Assembly: GCA_963778385.1 (NCBI GenBank)
Contig: CAVZUA010000040.1
Location: 62,001 to 126,000 of the forward strand
Source: DATARH01 sp963778385
GTDB lineage: Bacteria; Pseudomonadota; Alphaproteobacteria; ATCC43930; CGMCC-115725
Direction of reading: 5' to 3'
Length of the DNA: 64,000 nucleotides
Shown here in pieces: positions 55,531-64,000 of the stretch (positions within the stretch are counted from its first letter, which is position 1; each line of letters opens with the position of its first letter). The position numbers and the translations under genes were made by a program. Under the pieces are notes generated by a model, which worked only from the letters and a program-made list of their open reading frames with translations, did no database searches and was not told the origin of the DNA.

Positions 55531-55603
55531 GCGAACGGGCTCCGGCTTGTGTTCACGGCGCTTGTCCGGTTCCAAAACGTCGAAGGTGTCCCGATCCCGG
55601 CGA

Positions 55604-55869
55604 CTCATAATTCTGTCCCGCATAGCGCATGTCGACAGTGAAGGCGACGCGGCGCGCGCTCATCTCGATCCTCTCATCGGCGAACCATGCCTCGCAGCGC
55701 GCACACAACCCGGTAACGTTCCCCTCCAGGCCCAACAGGCATGTCGCGGCAAAATCGGCGCGCAAATCCGCAGGCAGCAACCCCATTGCACAAAGTCCAT
55801 TGCACAAAGAATGCCGGGATTGCGCGGCACGAGGACGCGCTTGATGTCCAGCCGCGCCCGCCCACGGAA
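55604..55869 (-). pseudogene. Remnant of a hydantoinase/oxoprolinase A (hyuA-type) gene
   Basis: About 80 codons match the middle-to-late region of HyuA: LDIKRVLVPRNPGILCAM, then GLLPADLRADFAATCLL and RRVAFTVDMRYAGQNYE. HyuA is normally about 690 residues, so nearly all is gone. A 14-bp tandem duplication (CCATTGCACAAAG at 55783-55795 and 55797-55809) breaks the frame; removing it restores the family reading LCAMGLLPADLRADF. No start, stop or second subunit is nearby. Assignment rests on recalled family sequence. Confidence 0.65.
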
Positions 55870-55976
55870 CCGGGCGAGACTGCATCGATAGCAGTCTTTC
55901 GCATAGGGGAAGGCGTCGGCCTAGGCGCGGACGGTGGGAGCAGACAAGATCGGCGTCACGAGGAGCACGCCCAGGA

Positions 55977-57910
55977 ATGTCCGACTTCCACGCCTTATTC
56001 ACCCCGTTCAAGTTGGCCGGCAAGACGCTGCGCAACCGCGTCGTGCACGCATCCATGAGCCTGCAGGCCACCCCTGCCGGCCGCGTCACCGACCGCATGA
56101 TCCAGTACCACGCGAACCGATGCGGCATCAGGCCGGCATTCCCCGCGTCCAAGTCTGGCGGCAGGACGATGCCGACGGACTCAGACGCTTTGCCGACGCT
56201 GTGGAATCGCAGGACTGCCGGTTGCTCGGGCAAATCCAGGACGCCGGACGCGGGCGTCATTTCCCGGGACGCAACCCTGAGGCGATCGGCGCCTCCGCCC
56301 TGCCTGACGATTTGTCCTGGACGGTGCCGCGCGCACTGACGGCGGCGGAGATTCGCGGGCTGGTGGCGGAAATCGCCGAATCCGCGGCTCACCTGAAAGC
56401 TTGCGGATTTTCCGGTGTCGAGATCTCCGGCGCGCACGGACATCTGTTCCATCAATTCCTCTCACCGTGGTCAAACCGCAGGGACGACGAATACGGCGGC
56501 TCTTGGGAAGGCCGGGTGCGTTTCGTCGCCGAAATCGTTGCCGCGCTGCGGGATGCCTGCGGCGGCGACTTCATCGTCGGACTGAAGCTACCGGTGGATG
56601 ACGGGTTGGAAGGGGGTGTCGGCCCGGCCGAGGCCTCGACCATCGCCGATCTGCTGACCCGGCCGGGCAACGCGGATTACGTCTGCTTCGCCGGCGGCGC
56701 GCACGCCCGCACGCTCGAGATGCACACGCCCGACCGTCACGGGCCGCCGATGCCCTACATGCCGGCAATCCGCGAACTGCGGCACTCGCTGAACGGCGTG
56801 CCGCTTATGGCGCTGGGCCGTATCACCGACCCGGCCGAGGCCGACGGTATCCTGGCGCGTGGCGAAGCATCGCTGGTGGCATTGGGCCGGCCGCTGGTGG
56901 CCGATCCGGCCTGGCCGCGCAAGGCAGCAGCGGGGCGGACATGGGACATCCGCTACTGCTTGTCCTGCAACACCTGCTGGGCAGCGATCATCATGATGCA
57001 TGCGCCCATCGCCTGCGTGAACAATCCTCGCGTCAGCCGGCCGGACGAAGTCGATTTTGTTCCTGTTCCAGCCGGTGCGCGGAAACGGGTGGTTGTCGTT
57101 GGCGCCGGTATCGCCGGCATGGAGGCGGCCTGGGTTGCCGCCGCCCGCGGGCACAGCGTGACCGTGCTCGGCGCATCCGACTGGATCGGCGGCAAGGCGC
57201 ACCTGCGAGAACGACTGCCGGGTGGCGAAACCATTTCCTCGATCTACGATTATCAGACCGTCGCGGCCCGGCGTGCGGGCGCGCAACTCGTGCTGGGCCG
57301 TCCGGCAACAGCGGCTGACATCATCGCTTTGCGACCCGACACGGTGATCCTGGCGACAGGTTCGTCGATGATCCCGCCGGACTGGCTGCCGGCCGACGTG
57401 TGCGCGGAGGGCTGGGTCCCCGATCTCCGATCCGCCATGGTGGAGGTCCTCCGGCACGAAGCGCGCCAGCCCGGCACGGCGGTGCTGTTTGACGCCGATC
57501 ATACCGAAGGCACCTACGCCGCCGCCGAGGCCCTTCGCGCGCGTTTTGACCACGTGGTGATCGTGACCCCACGCGATACGATTGCGACCGATGTGGCCAT
57601 GACGACGCGGCAGGGCATCCTCCGGCGAATGGCCGAGCAACGGATTGAAGTTATGACGTTGTGCGAACCCCAATGGAGCGACGCTTGCGCCGAGGGGCAC
57701 CTGGATATCGTGAATGTCTACAACGGCGACATGCGGACGATCGAGGACGTTGCCTTGCTGACCTACTCGACACCCCGGGTGCCGAATGACGCTTTGGCGG
57801 GCGCGTTACGGGCCACCGGGATTGATGTCGTTCCCGTCGGTGACGCCCGAGCACCGCAGGAGATGCTGTTCGCGACCGCCAGCGGGCATGCAGCCGGCGA
57901 TACAGTGTAG
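55977..57910 (+). pseudogene. Flavin oxidoreductase of the OYE/2,4-dienoyl-CoA reductase type, broken near the N-terminus
   Basis: The first 46 codons (MSDFHALFTPFKLAGKTLRN to MIQYHAN) are in one frame; from about 56114 the family sequence continues in another (IPRVQVWRQDDADGLRRFAD, SGVEISGAHGHLFHQFLSPW, RRDDEYGGSWEGR). About ten codons of the first barrel strand appear deleted at the junction, shifting the frame. Downstream is intact: an Fe-S cysteine cluster (YCLSCNTCW and ACVNNPR), an FAD-binding GAGIAGMEAAW motif and a C-terminal NAD(P)-domain. Related to trimethylamine dehydrogenase and dimethylglycine/N-methylproline demethylases. Without the N-terminus it is probably inactive. Confidence 0.78.
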
Positions 57911-58054
57911 TGGGGCATGAGGACCGGTTCACGCCGCCATGCCTACGGCCGCTGCCGGTTTGGTCAGGGGACCTTCGCCCGGATAGGCAGCAACGATATT
58001 GCAGCCTCGGTAGCGTCAACCTTGTCCGCAACTACGCGACCCGACCATTATGGA

Positions 58055-61000
58055 TCATGCTGCTGACGCGCTGACGGGTCTTGTGATCGGTGTCTCGTCC
58101 GGTTCGGAGATGCCGAACCAGATGATGTAAAGCGCCGGCAGGAAGAGCAGCGTCAACAGCGTCGCGCCGGCGAGCCCGCCAATGACGGCGAACGCCATCG
58201 GTCCCCAAAATACATCGCGCGCGATCGGCAGCATGCCGAGGATCGCCGCGGCTGCGGTCAGCACAATCGGGCGGAGCCGATGCACGGTCGCGTTGACGAC
58301 GGCATCCCAGCCGTTCTCACCGGCCGTGACATTCTGGGCGATCTGATCGACGAGGATCACCGAGTTGCGGATGATCATCCCAGCGAGTGCGACGACCCCG
58401 AGAATGGCGATAAAGCCCATCGGCGTTCGTGTCGGCAGCATGATCGCGACGACCCCGATCAGCCCGAGCGGCGCCGTGCTGAGCACCAGGAAAAGGCGTC
58501 GGAAGTCCTGCAGCTGCACCATCAGCACGGTCAGCATGACGATCAGCATCGCCGGGACGGCATCGATCACGGATCGTGACGAGAGTTCGCTCGCCTCTTT
58601 CACACCGCCGGTGACGACTTTGTAGCCGGGCGGCAATCGCGCCGCGAATTGCGCGATGCGATCGGCGATCCGGCCGTTGACGGTCTCGGGCTGAACGCCC
58701 TTTGCGACATCGGACTGCACGGTGATCGTCGGCAGACGGTCGCGCCGATGCAGCACCGGCTGTTCGAGCCCGTATTGCACCGTGGCGATGTCGCTGAGCG
58801 GCACGCTCTTTCCGCCTCGCAGCGGCAGCATGAGGTTGCGCAAGGCTTGCGCCGAGGCGCGCTCGCCTTCGACCGCCCGCCCGAGCACGTCGATCAGATA
58901 AGTGTCGTCGCGAATCTGCGTGATCACCAGGCCGGTGGTGATCGTGTTCAGGATTTGCGCCAGATCGGACGAGCTGAGGCCGAGTTGGCGCGCCTTCGAT
59001 TGATCGACCTGGATGCGCATCGAGCGCACCGGTTCGATCCAGTTGAAATTCGGCTGACGCGTATCCGGATCCGCGGCGAGGATATCGGCGACCTGGAACG
59101 CATATTTGCGCAGCGTCTGTACATCGGGACCGCTGACCCGGTATTGCAGCGGCCATCCCACCGGGGGCCCGAGCTCTAGCGGATAGACGTGAGCGAGCAC
59201 TTCGGGGAATTGCTCCCGCAGCACCTCTTCGAGATGCGCGTGAACCTTGTCGCGGGCTTCCTCGTCCTTGGCGACCACGACCGCCTGGGCAAAGAAATCG
59301 TTGGGACTTTGCGCGTCGAGGGTCAGGTAGAAGCGCGGTGCGCCGCCGCCGACATACATGGTGTAGCGTTCGATTTCCGTATCGCCCTCCAGGATCTTTT
59401 CGAGGCGCTCGGCGGCCGCCTGTGTCTGGTAGATCGAGGCGCTTTGCGCCAGCCGCATATCGACCATCAGCTCGGGCCGATCGGAGCTGGGAAAGAATTG
59501 CTGCGGGATCAGCAACGCCCCGTAGACCGAGAGCGCAAAAAGGCCGAGCGTGACGGCGACAACGAGATATTTGGCGCGCAGGCAGAACAGCAGGGTCCGG
59601 CGAAACAGCCGGCTGAAGCGGCCGGGTTTTTCTTCCTCCTTGCGCGGCAGCGTCGCCGGCAGCAGCGTCACGCCGAGCAGCGGCGCGAACAGCACGGCGA
59701 CGACCCATGAGGTGATCAGCGCCATGCTGATCACCGCGAACAGCGAAAACGTGTAGGTGCCGGCGCTGCTGCGCGCGAACGCGACGGGGATGAACCCGGC
59801 GATGGTGACCAGGGTGCCGGTCAGCATCGGGATCGACGTCGTGACATAGGCATGCGTCGCCGCCTCGCGCCGGTCGAAGCCGAGCTCCAGCCGGCTCACC
59901 ATCATTTCGATCGTGATCATCGCGTCGTCGACCAGGAGTCCCAGCGAGATGACCAGCGCGCCCAGCGAGACGCGCTGTAGCGCGATGCCGCTAAATTCCA
60001 TACCGGTGAAGACAATCGCCAGAACCAGCGGGATCGACAGTGCGACGACCGTGCCGGCGCGGGCGCCGAGGCTCAAAAAGCTGACCGCCAGCACGATGGC
60101 GATCGCCGCCCAAAGCGCCTCGAGAAAACCGCTGACCGCCTGTTTGACGACGACTGGCTGATCGGCGACCAGGTTCGGCTCGATGCCGATCGGGAGGTTC
60201 GCGGTGATCTCCGCCATGCGGGCGCGAATGTCGTCGCCGAACTGCAGGATGTCGGCGCCGGGAACCATCGAGATCGCCAAGCCCAATGCCGGCTGCCCCT
60301 TGTAGCGGAACATCGGCTGGGGCGGTTCGGCATAGCCGCGGCGGATCTTGGCGACGTCTGTGAGGCGGTAGAAGCGGCCATTGGCATAGAAATTGACGCC
60401 GTAAAGGCTCTGCGCCGAGGTGAACTCGCCGCTGATCCGCAGGATGATGCGGTCGTTTTGCGTCGTCACGACGCCGGACGGCGTGACGGCATTCTGCGCC
60501 CGCAAGCTCTCGATCGCCTGATCGCGATCGATGCCGAGCCCGGACAACTGCTTCGTGTCGAACTCGATATAGACTTTTTCGTCCTGCCCGCCGAGCAGCG
60601 AAATCTTCGCGGTGTTCGGCACGCCGAGCAGCTGGGTGCGGATATCGGTGACGTAATCGCGCAGCTCGCGTTGCGTGAAGCCGTCGCTGGTGAAGGCGTA
60701 GATCGTGCCGAACGTGTCGCCGAACTCGTCGTCAAAGAACGGACCCTGCACACCCTGCGGCAGGGTCGCGCTGATATCGCCGATCTTCTTGCGCACGACA
60801 TACCAGACGTTGGGTATCTCCGACGCCGGGGTGCTTTCCTTCAGTGCCACCGTGATCGTCGAGTCGCCGGCCTTGGTCTCGCTTTTCACGTAATCGAGCG
60901 AGGGGATTTCCTGCAGTTTTTTTTCGATACGGTCGGTGACCACATTCATCATCTCGTCCGTGGTCGCGCCGGGCCACTGGACGTTGATCAGCATCGCGTT

Positions 61001-61135
61001 GAAAACAAAGGGCGGGTCTTCGTCGCGGCCGAGCTTGAGGTAGGAGTATACCCCGGCGACGAGGAAGACGATCATCAGGTAGGCGACAAACGAGCGGTGA
61101 TCGAGCGCCCATTCGGACAGGTTGAATTTTTTCAT
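58055..61135 (-). CDS. RND efflux permease (AcrB/CusA superfamily)
   Basis: 1026 residues. The start MKKFNLSEWALDHRSFVAYL is typical of an uncharacterised branch common in alpha- and betaproteobacteria. Periplasmic PN/PC domains are present; the relay aspartates are in LGLLVDDAMITIEMMVSRL; the last helices include GMIIRNSVILVDQIAQNVTA. The ATG overlaps the adaptor stop (ATGA), so the pair is coupled. Longer upstream readings lie inside the adaptor gene. Substrate unknown. Confidence 0.94.
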   Translation of the reverse strand: MKKFNLSEWALDHRSFVAYLMIVFLVAGVYSYLKLGRDEDPPFVFNAMLINVQWPGATTDEMMNVVTDRIEKKLQEIPSLDYVKSETKAGDSTITVALKESTPASEIPNVWYVVRKKIGDISATLPQGVQGPFFDDEFGDTFGTIYAFTSDGFTQRELRDYVTDIRTQLLGVPNTAKISLLGGQDEKVYIEFDTKQLSGLGIDRDQAIESLRAQNAVTPSGVVTTQNDRIILRISGEFTSAQSLYGVNFYANGRFYRLTDVAKIRRGYAEPPQPMFRYKGQPALGLAISMVPGADILQFGDDIRARMAEITANLPIGIEPNLVADQPVVVKQAVSGFLEALWAAIAIVLAVSFLSLGARAGTVVALSIPLVLAIVFTGMEFSGIALQRVSLGALVISLGLLVDDAMITIEMMVSRLELGFDRREAATHAYVTTSIPMLTGTLVTIAGFIPVAFARSSAGTYTFSLFAVISMALITSWVVAVLFAPLLGVTLLPATLPRKEEEKPGRFSRLFRRTLLFCLRAKYLVVAVTLGLFALSVYGALLIPQQFFPSSDRPELMVDMRLAQSASIYQTQAAAERLEKILEGDTEIERYTMYVGGGAPRFYLTLDAQSPNDFFAQAVVVAKDEEARDKVHAHLEEVLREQFPEVLAHVYPLELGPPVGWPLQYRVSGPDVQTLRKYAFQVADILAADPDTRQPNFNWIEPVRSMRIQVDQSKARQLGLSSSDLAQILNTITTGLVITQIRDDTYLIDVLGRAVEGERASAQALRNLMLPLRGGKSVPLSDIATVQYGLEQPVLHRRDRLPTITVQSDVAKGVQPETVNGRIADRIAQFAARLPPGYKVVTGGVKEASELSSRSVIDAVPAMLIVMLTVLMVQLQDFRRLFLVLSTAPLGLIGVVAIMLPTRTPMGFIAILGVVALAGMIIRNSVILVDQIAQNVTAGENGWDAVVNATVHRLRPIVLTAAAAILGMLPIARDVFWGPMAFAVIGGLAGATLLTLLFLPALYIIWFGISEPDETPITRPVSASAA

Positions 61136-62219
61136 TTCGCAGCGTCGGCGAGCAGCCTCACCTTTTCGCCCGGCCGCAGCACATGCACCCCGGCGACAAC
61201 GACCACATCGCCCTTGGCGAGGCCGGCGGAGACCAGGGTCTTGTCGGATTCGTACCGCGCAACGGTGACGGGCCTGAGCTGCACCGCACCGCTGCCCGCA
61301 TCGAACACCCAGACCGCCGGCTTGCCGTCCTGTTCGTACATGGCGGTCGCCGGCAGTTCGATGACGTTCCGACCGACCCCCTCGACCCGTCCGGAAACCG
61401 TCATGCCGAGCACATTTCAGGGGGCGGACTGACGAGCCCGACACGCACTAGATAGGTGCGGGTGACGGGATCGGCCTGCGGCGACACATAACGCAGCTCG
61501 CCACGCGCATGAATGCGCGGGTCGCTGGCCAGCACGATCTCGATCTTGGCGTCGTCCGGGACCTGGCTGAACGCGGCGGCGGGGACGCCGAAGACCGCTT
61601 CCAGCGTGGTCGGATCGGCGAGCCGGACGACCTTCTGCCCGGCGGCGACGACCTGACCGGACGCGGCGAAGACTTCGGTGATGACGCCTGCCATATCGGC
61701 ATGCAGTTCGGCATAGCCGAGATTTTGCTTGGCGAGATCGAGTTGAGAGCGCGCCGAATCGAGTTGCGCTCGCGCGGTTTGCAAATCGCGCAGCGCGATG
61801 TCGTAAAGCTGTCTGGTGGTAAAGCCGTCCTTCAGCAGAATGCTTTGCCGATTTTCCTGCCCCTGGGCGCGGACCACCTCGGCTTCGGCCGAGGCGACCG
61901 CCGCCTGTGCCGCCTGCACGCGGTTGCGCGCGGGCTGGTCGTCGAGACGGGCGATCACATCGCCTTTCTGAACCGTCGATCCGACATCGACCGGCCGCTC
62001 GATAATCTTGCCGTCGATGCGAAAACCGAGGTCGGTCTCGGTGCGCGCCTGGATGTCGCCGGTCTGCGACAGAGTCTCGCTGATGTCGATCGGCGCGACC
62101 GTGACCGTGCGCACCGGGCGGATCGGCTTCGCCTCTTTCTTCGGCTGATCGCAGCCAGTCAACAGCACCAAGACCAACGGCAGGACAAAGACAAAGCCAC
62201 CAAGCCGAGCTGTGCGCAT
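61132..62219 (-). pseudogene. RND adaptor lipoprotein, broken by a frameshift near its C-terminal quarter
   Basis: The N-terminal part (62219 down to about 61412) has a lipobox LLTGC, the HlyD barrel-sandwich (SQTGDIQARTETDLGFRIDG, VDVGSTVQKGDVIARLDD) and a hairpin. It runs into CSA-stop after SPPPEM. The remaining domain continues in the next frame (LGMTVSGRVEGVGRNVIELP, YEQDGKPAVWVFDAGSGAV) to 61132, overlapping the pump start. One extra base near 61412 would join them (SPPPEM-x-LGMTV). The site is ATGTGC, consistent with loss of a G from GG. Either a recent mutation that inactivates the pump or an assembly error. Confidence 0.82.
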
Positions 62220-62430
62220 AACATACCTACCACGCGCGAATTCGATCTTAAGATACTCGACCTGCAGGTGAAAGCTAGCCGAAAAGTTGTATAATAGCCG
62301 GGCCACCGATCCCGTGACAAATACAGCCCTTTTCGTACGGAGGAATTCCCATTCCGTTTGTTACGATCCCATCACATCGATGCCGCACTCGATTAGGCAG
62401 AGTTGAACGTTAGGTAAAGAAGGTCAAAAG

Positions 62431-63006
62431 ATGCTCAAAAAATATTGGAAATTTATACTTGCGTTCGCGATCTGCCTGATCCCTGTCCTTGACGTGTGGT
62501 TGTTGTACCATCCCGATACGGAGCGCATGCTCGAAGACGCCGTTCCGGGCGGTCATATCGCGCCCAGCATCCTCGAAATTTTGCTCATTATGCTGGTTGT
62601 GCTCGGCGGGATCGCAGCGATGTTGGAACGCCGACGAACATTGAGCAATGTTCTGCTCAGCCTTTTTATGATCATCGCCGTACCGGTATGGGGGATTCTT
62701 GAATTCGCTATTTACTATCAAGACCGCGGGCTGATCGAAAGCGGCACAAACCGGCCAATTACCGAACCGCGCGATTTCGTCTATTTCTCGATAGTCACAT
62801 TTACCACCGTCGGTTACGGCGACATCATCCCTAAACCGGAAACCCGAATACTCGCCGCGACGGAAGCGCTGTTCGGTTACATGTTTATCGGTCTCTATGT
62901 CGGTATCCTGACACAGGTCACTGGACATCTTGTTGCCGCTGCGACGTCCGGGACCCGACATGAACTCCAGAAACTTACGGCCTGGCGCGAAAAAAGCGAT
63001 GAGTGA
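62431..63006 (+). CDS. Potassium-channel-like protein (ion_trans_2) with intact selectivity filter
   Basis: 191 residues: four hydrophobic segments, of which the third and last (about 75-95 and 145-170) flank a pore with the filter TTVGYGD in FTTVGYGDIIPKPETR. The first segment is MLKKYWKFILAFAICLIPVL. It is AT-richer at third positions than its neighbours (AAA, TAT, TTT and ATA codons are frequent early), so it may be a recent arrival. No cytoplasmic RCK domain. It lies between an RND operon and a tRNA fragment. A ribosome site (AAGAAGGTC) precedes the ATG. Confidence 0.85.
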   Translation: MLKKYWKFILAFAICLIPVLDVWLLYHPDTERMLEDAVPGGHIAPSILEILLIMLVVLGGIAAMLERRRTLSNVLLSLFMIIAVPVWGILEFAIYYQDRGLIESGTNRPITEPRDFVYFSIVTFTTVGYGDIIPKPETRILAATEALFGYMFIGLYVGILTQVTGHLVAAATSGTRHELQKLTAWREKSDE

Positions 63007-63220
63007 TGTAATGCCTGAGGCGACCGCCATGGGCCCTTCCCACCAACTGGTATGCATCCTCCCTGCCGAAAACCGGGATTTGCGGCAATGGGTCCCGCGA
63101 TGGCCGCTCCGCGAAGCCCGCCAACGAGCTCGACCGGCTCAGGCTGTCGTCGGCTACCTGGTGGAGCGACGTTACGAGCCAGATGTGTTGCGCTCGCTTT
63201 GCTGAATGGTCCGGGCGGTC

Positions 63221-63268
63221 TGGCCGGGGCGGGAGGATTCGAACCTCCGTATGCCGGAATCAAAATCC
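63221..63268 (-). other. tRNA-Gln (TTG) 3' fragment, probable integration-site remnant
   Basis: On the minus strand 48 bases match the 3' half of a tRNA-Gln: anticodon arm GGATTTTGATTCC, variable loop CATAC, T arm GGAGGTTCGAATCCTCC, then acceptor CGCCCCG-G-CCA. The T stem (GGAGG/CCTCC) is perfect. The 5' half (acceptor CGGGGCG, D arm) is absent; the sequence upstream of the anticodon arm continues a kinase gene instead. A break at the anticodon stem is where many tyrosine integrases cross over in tRNA genes. Confidence 0.7.
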
Positions 63269-64000
63269 TGTAACCTCCGGCGTCGAGAGCCGCCAGATCT
63301 CGCGGGGTATCACTGTTTTTGGCCAAGTCGGAGACGAATAGCGGTTCTCGCCGGGCCAGCGCCGCCCCGACCGGCCAGAGGCAGTCCTCCGACAGAGGCA
63401 GCACTGGGGGAGCCGCCGGGTGGCCGGCATCGATGCCGGTCGAGCCGACGAGCGTCAGCACATCGGGGTCGCGCCCCACGGTGTAGATCATCGCAAACGG
63501 GAGGTCGTACGGGTTCGTCGCCAGCGCTTGTGCCGCCCGTTCGCAAGCTTGCCCGCGGTTTCGCGCTTCGGCCGTATAAGCCGCGAGTTCGCGCAGCAAC
63601 GCCAGCTGGCGCTCGCCGATCACACGCTGCGTGTCGTCGGTATTAGCGCAGATGATGCCACCGACTGTGCCGGCCTCTGAAAAATCGGGCTGTAGAAGTA
63701 GGTGTAATACGTCTCCTCGGGATACCCGTTACGCTCCATGATGAGGCGCTGTTCCTCGACATAGGTACCTTCCTTGCCGCCCAGCGCGCTGGCCAGCATC
63801 GGACCGATTTCGTCCCAGATTTCGCGCCGCACGACCGAGGTCGGCTGCCCCAGAGCGGCCGGGTGCTTGCCGCCGATGATCGACTTGTGCGGATCGTTGT
63901 AAAATTAGATGAGCTCCGCGCCCCAGCCGAGCCAGAACGGCTGCCGCGACGTAAGGATTATACGAATGGCTGTCTTGAGGCTTTCCGGCCACAGTGCGGT
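63269..64000 (-). pseudogene. Decayed sensor-kinase gene (PAS/GAF region), cut by window edge and by the tRNA fragment
   Basis: Reading leftward: a PAS-like domain (RQPFWLGWGAELI, stop, FYNDPHKSIIGGKHPAALGQ) with a TAA at 63905-63907 where related kinases have a codon such as CAA; then YYTYFYSPIF, a frameshift near 63680, and EAGTVGGIICANTDDTQRV, GERQLALLRELAAYTAEARN and a GAF domain (YDLPFAMIYTVGRDPDVLTL). The gene ends abruptly at the tRNA fragment, before any HisKA domain. It resembles the N-terminus of the kinase at 41429-43879. Three independent lesions make decay likely. Confidence 0.75.

Noticed and set aside
55553..56455. A 300-codon minus-strand frame covering the gap and the start of the flavin oxidoreductase
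   Set aside because: Only its last quarter matches HyuA; the rest is antisense to the oxidoreductase, so it is not a single gene.
63200..63300. A complete tRNA gene
   Set aside because: No 5' acceptor strand or D arm pairs with the 3' half; sequence upstream of the anticodon arm continues a kinase frame.

Overview
The window is high-GC chromosomal DNA from a hopanoid-producing alphaproteobacterium. The evidence is a large block of hpn genes, a GapR-family protein, an Rrf2-suf operon of the sufBCDSU type, and dispersed palindromic repeats typical of Rhizobiales/Rhodospirillales-like genomes. I cannot name a genus from the sequence alone.

Layout. 1-5.9 kb: a minus-strand Fe-S assembly operon (Rrf2 regulator, sufB, sufC, sufD, sufS, sufU), interrupted twice by a 120-141 bp palindromic repeat. 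6-9.8 kb: a Pro-rich outer-membrane barrel protein, an OmpR/HAMP-kinase two-component pair and a 58-residue small protein. 10-20.4 kb: hopanoid tailoring and transport (hpnN, hpnK, hpnJ, hpnI, mlaA, hpnM, ispH, hpnH), with two convergent gene pairs overlapping at their 3' ends. 20.5-26 kb: gapR, a threonine aldolase-like enzyme, a DUF6600/FecR-like secreted protein, a ClC channel and an odd channel-like protein. 26.1-31.5 kb: a 3-hydroxyacyl-CoA dehydrogenase, an SDR, and a branched-chain 2-oxoacid dehydrogenase E1a-E1b-E2 operon whose E2 carries a palindromic repeat translated inside its linker. 31.5-44 kb: PilZ, YihY and PRC-barrel proteins, two hybrid histidine kinases, a response regulator, an RND efflux pair and two very small membrane proteins. 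44-55.5 kb: an ABC membrane domain without an ATPase, a frameshifted SLC13 permease, a NiCoT transporter, a TPP enzyme and a peptide-type ABC importer with a permease-ATPase fusion. 55.5-64 kb: a decayed region with a hyuA remnant, a broken flavin oxidoreductase, an RND pump with a frameshifted adaptor, an AT-richer K+ channel, a 48-bp tRNA-Gln 3' fragment and a wrecked sensor kinase.

How it fits together. HpnH starts side-chain addition on the C30 hopane, HpnI/HpnK/HpnJ build the glycosyl/cyclitol head group, and HpnN, HpnM and MlaA are placed to move lipids between membranes. IspH makes isoprenoid precursor and needs an Fe-S cluster, as do the radical-SAM enzymes HpnH and HpnJ; the suf operon nearby can supply these.

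Caveat. Four reading frames break in a way that one missing base would repair: the outer-membrane protein, SLC13, the RND adaptor and the right-edge kinase. Each site can be read as loss of one base from a run of identical bases, so assembly error is a real alternative to gene decay. The hyuA remnant, the oxidoreductase deletion and the tRNA fragment cannot be explained that way. I found no CRISPR array, rRNA, intact tRNA or complete mobile element. The most unusual items are the translated repeat in E2, the recombinase-like/channel chimera at 25.4 kb, the antisense-encoded basic tail of HpnN, and the tRNA-Gln junction at 63.2 kb.
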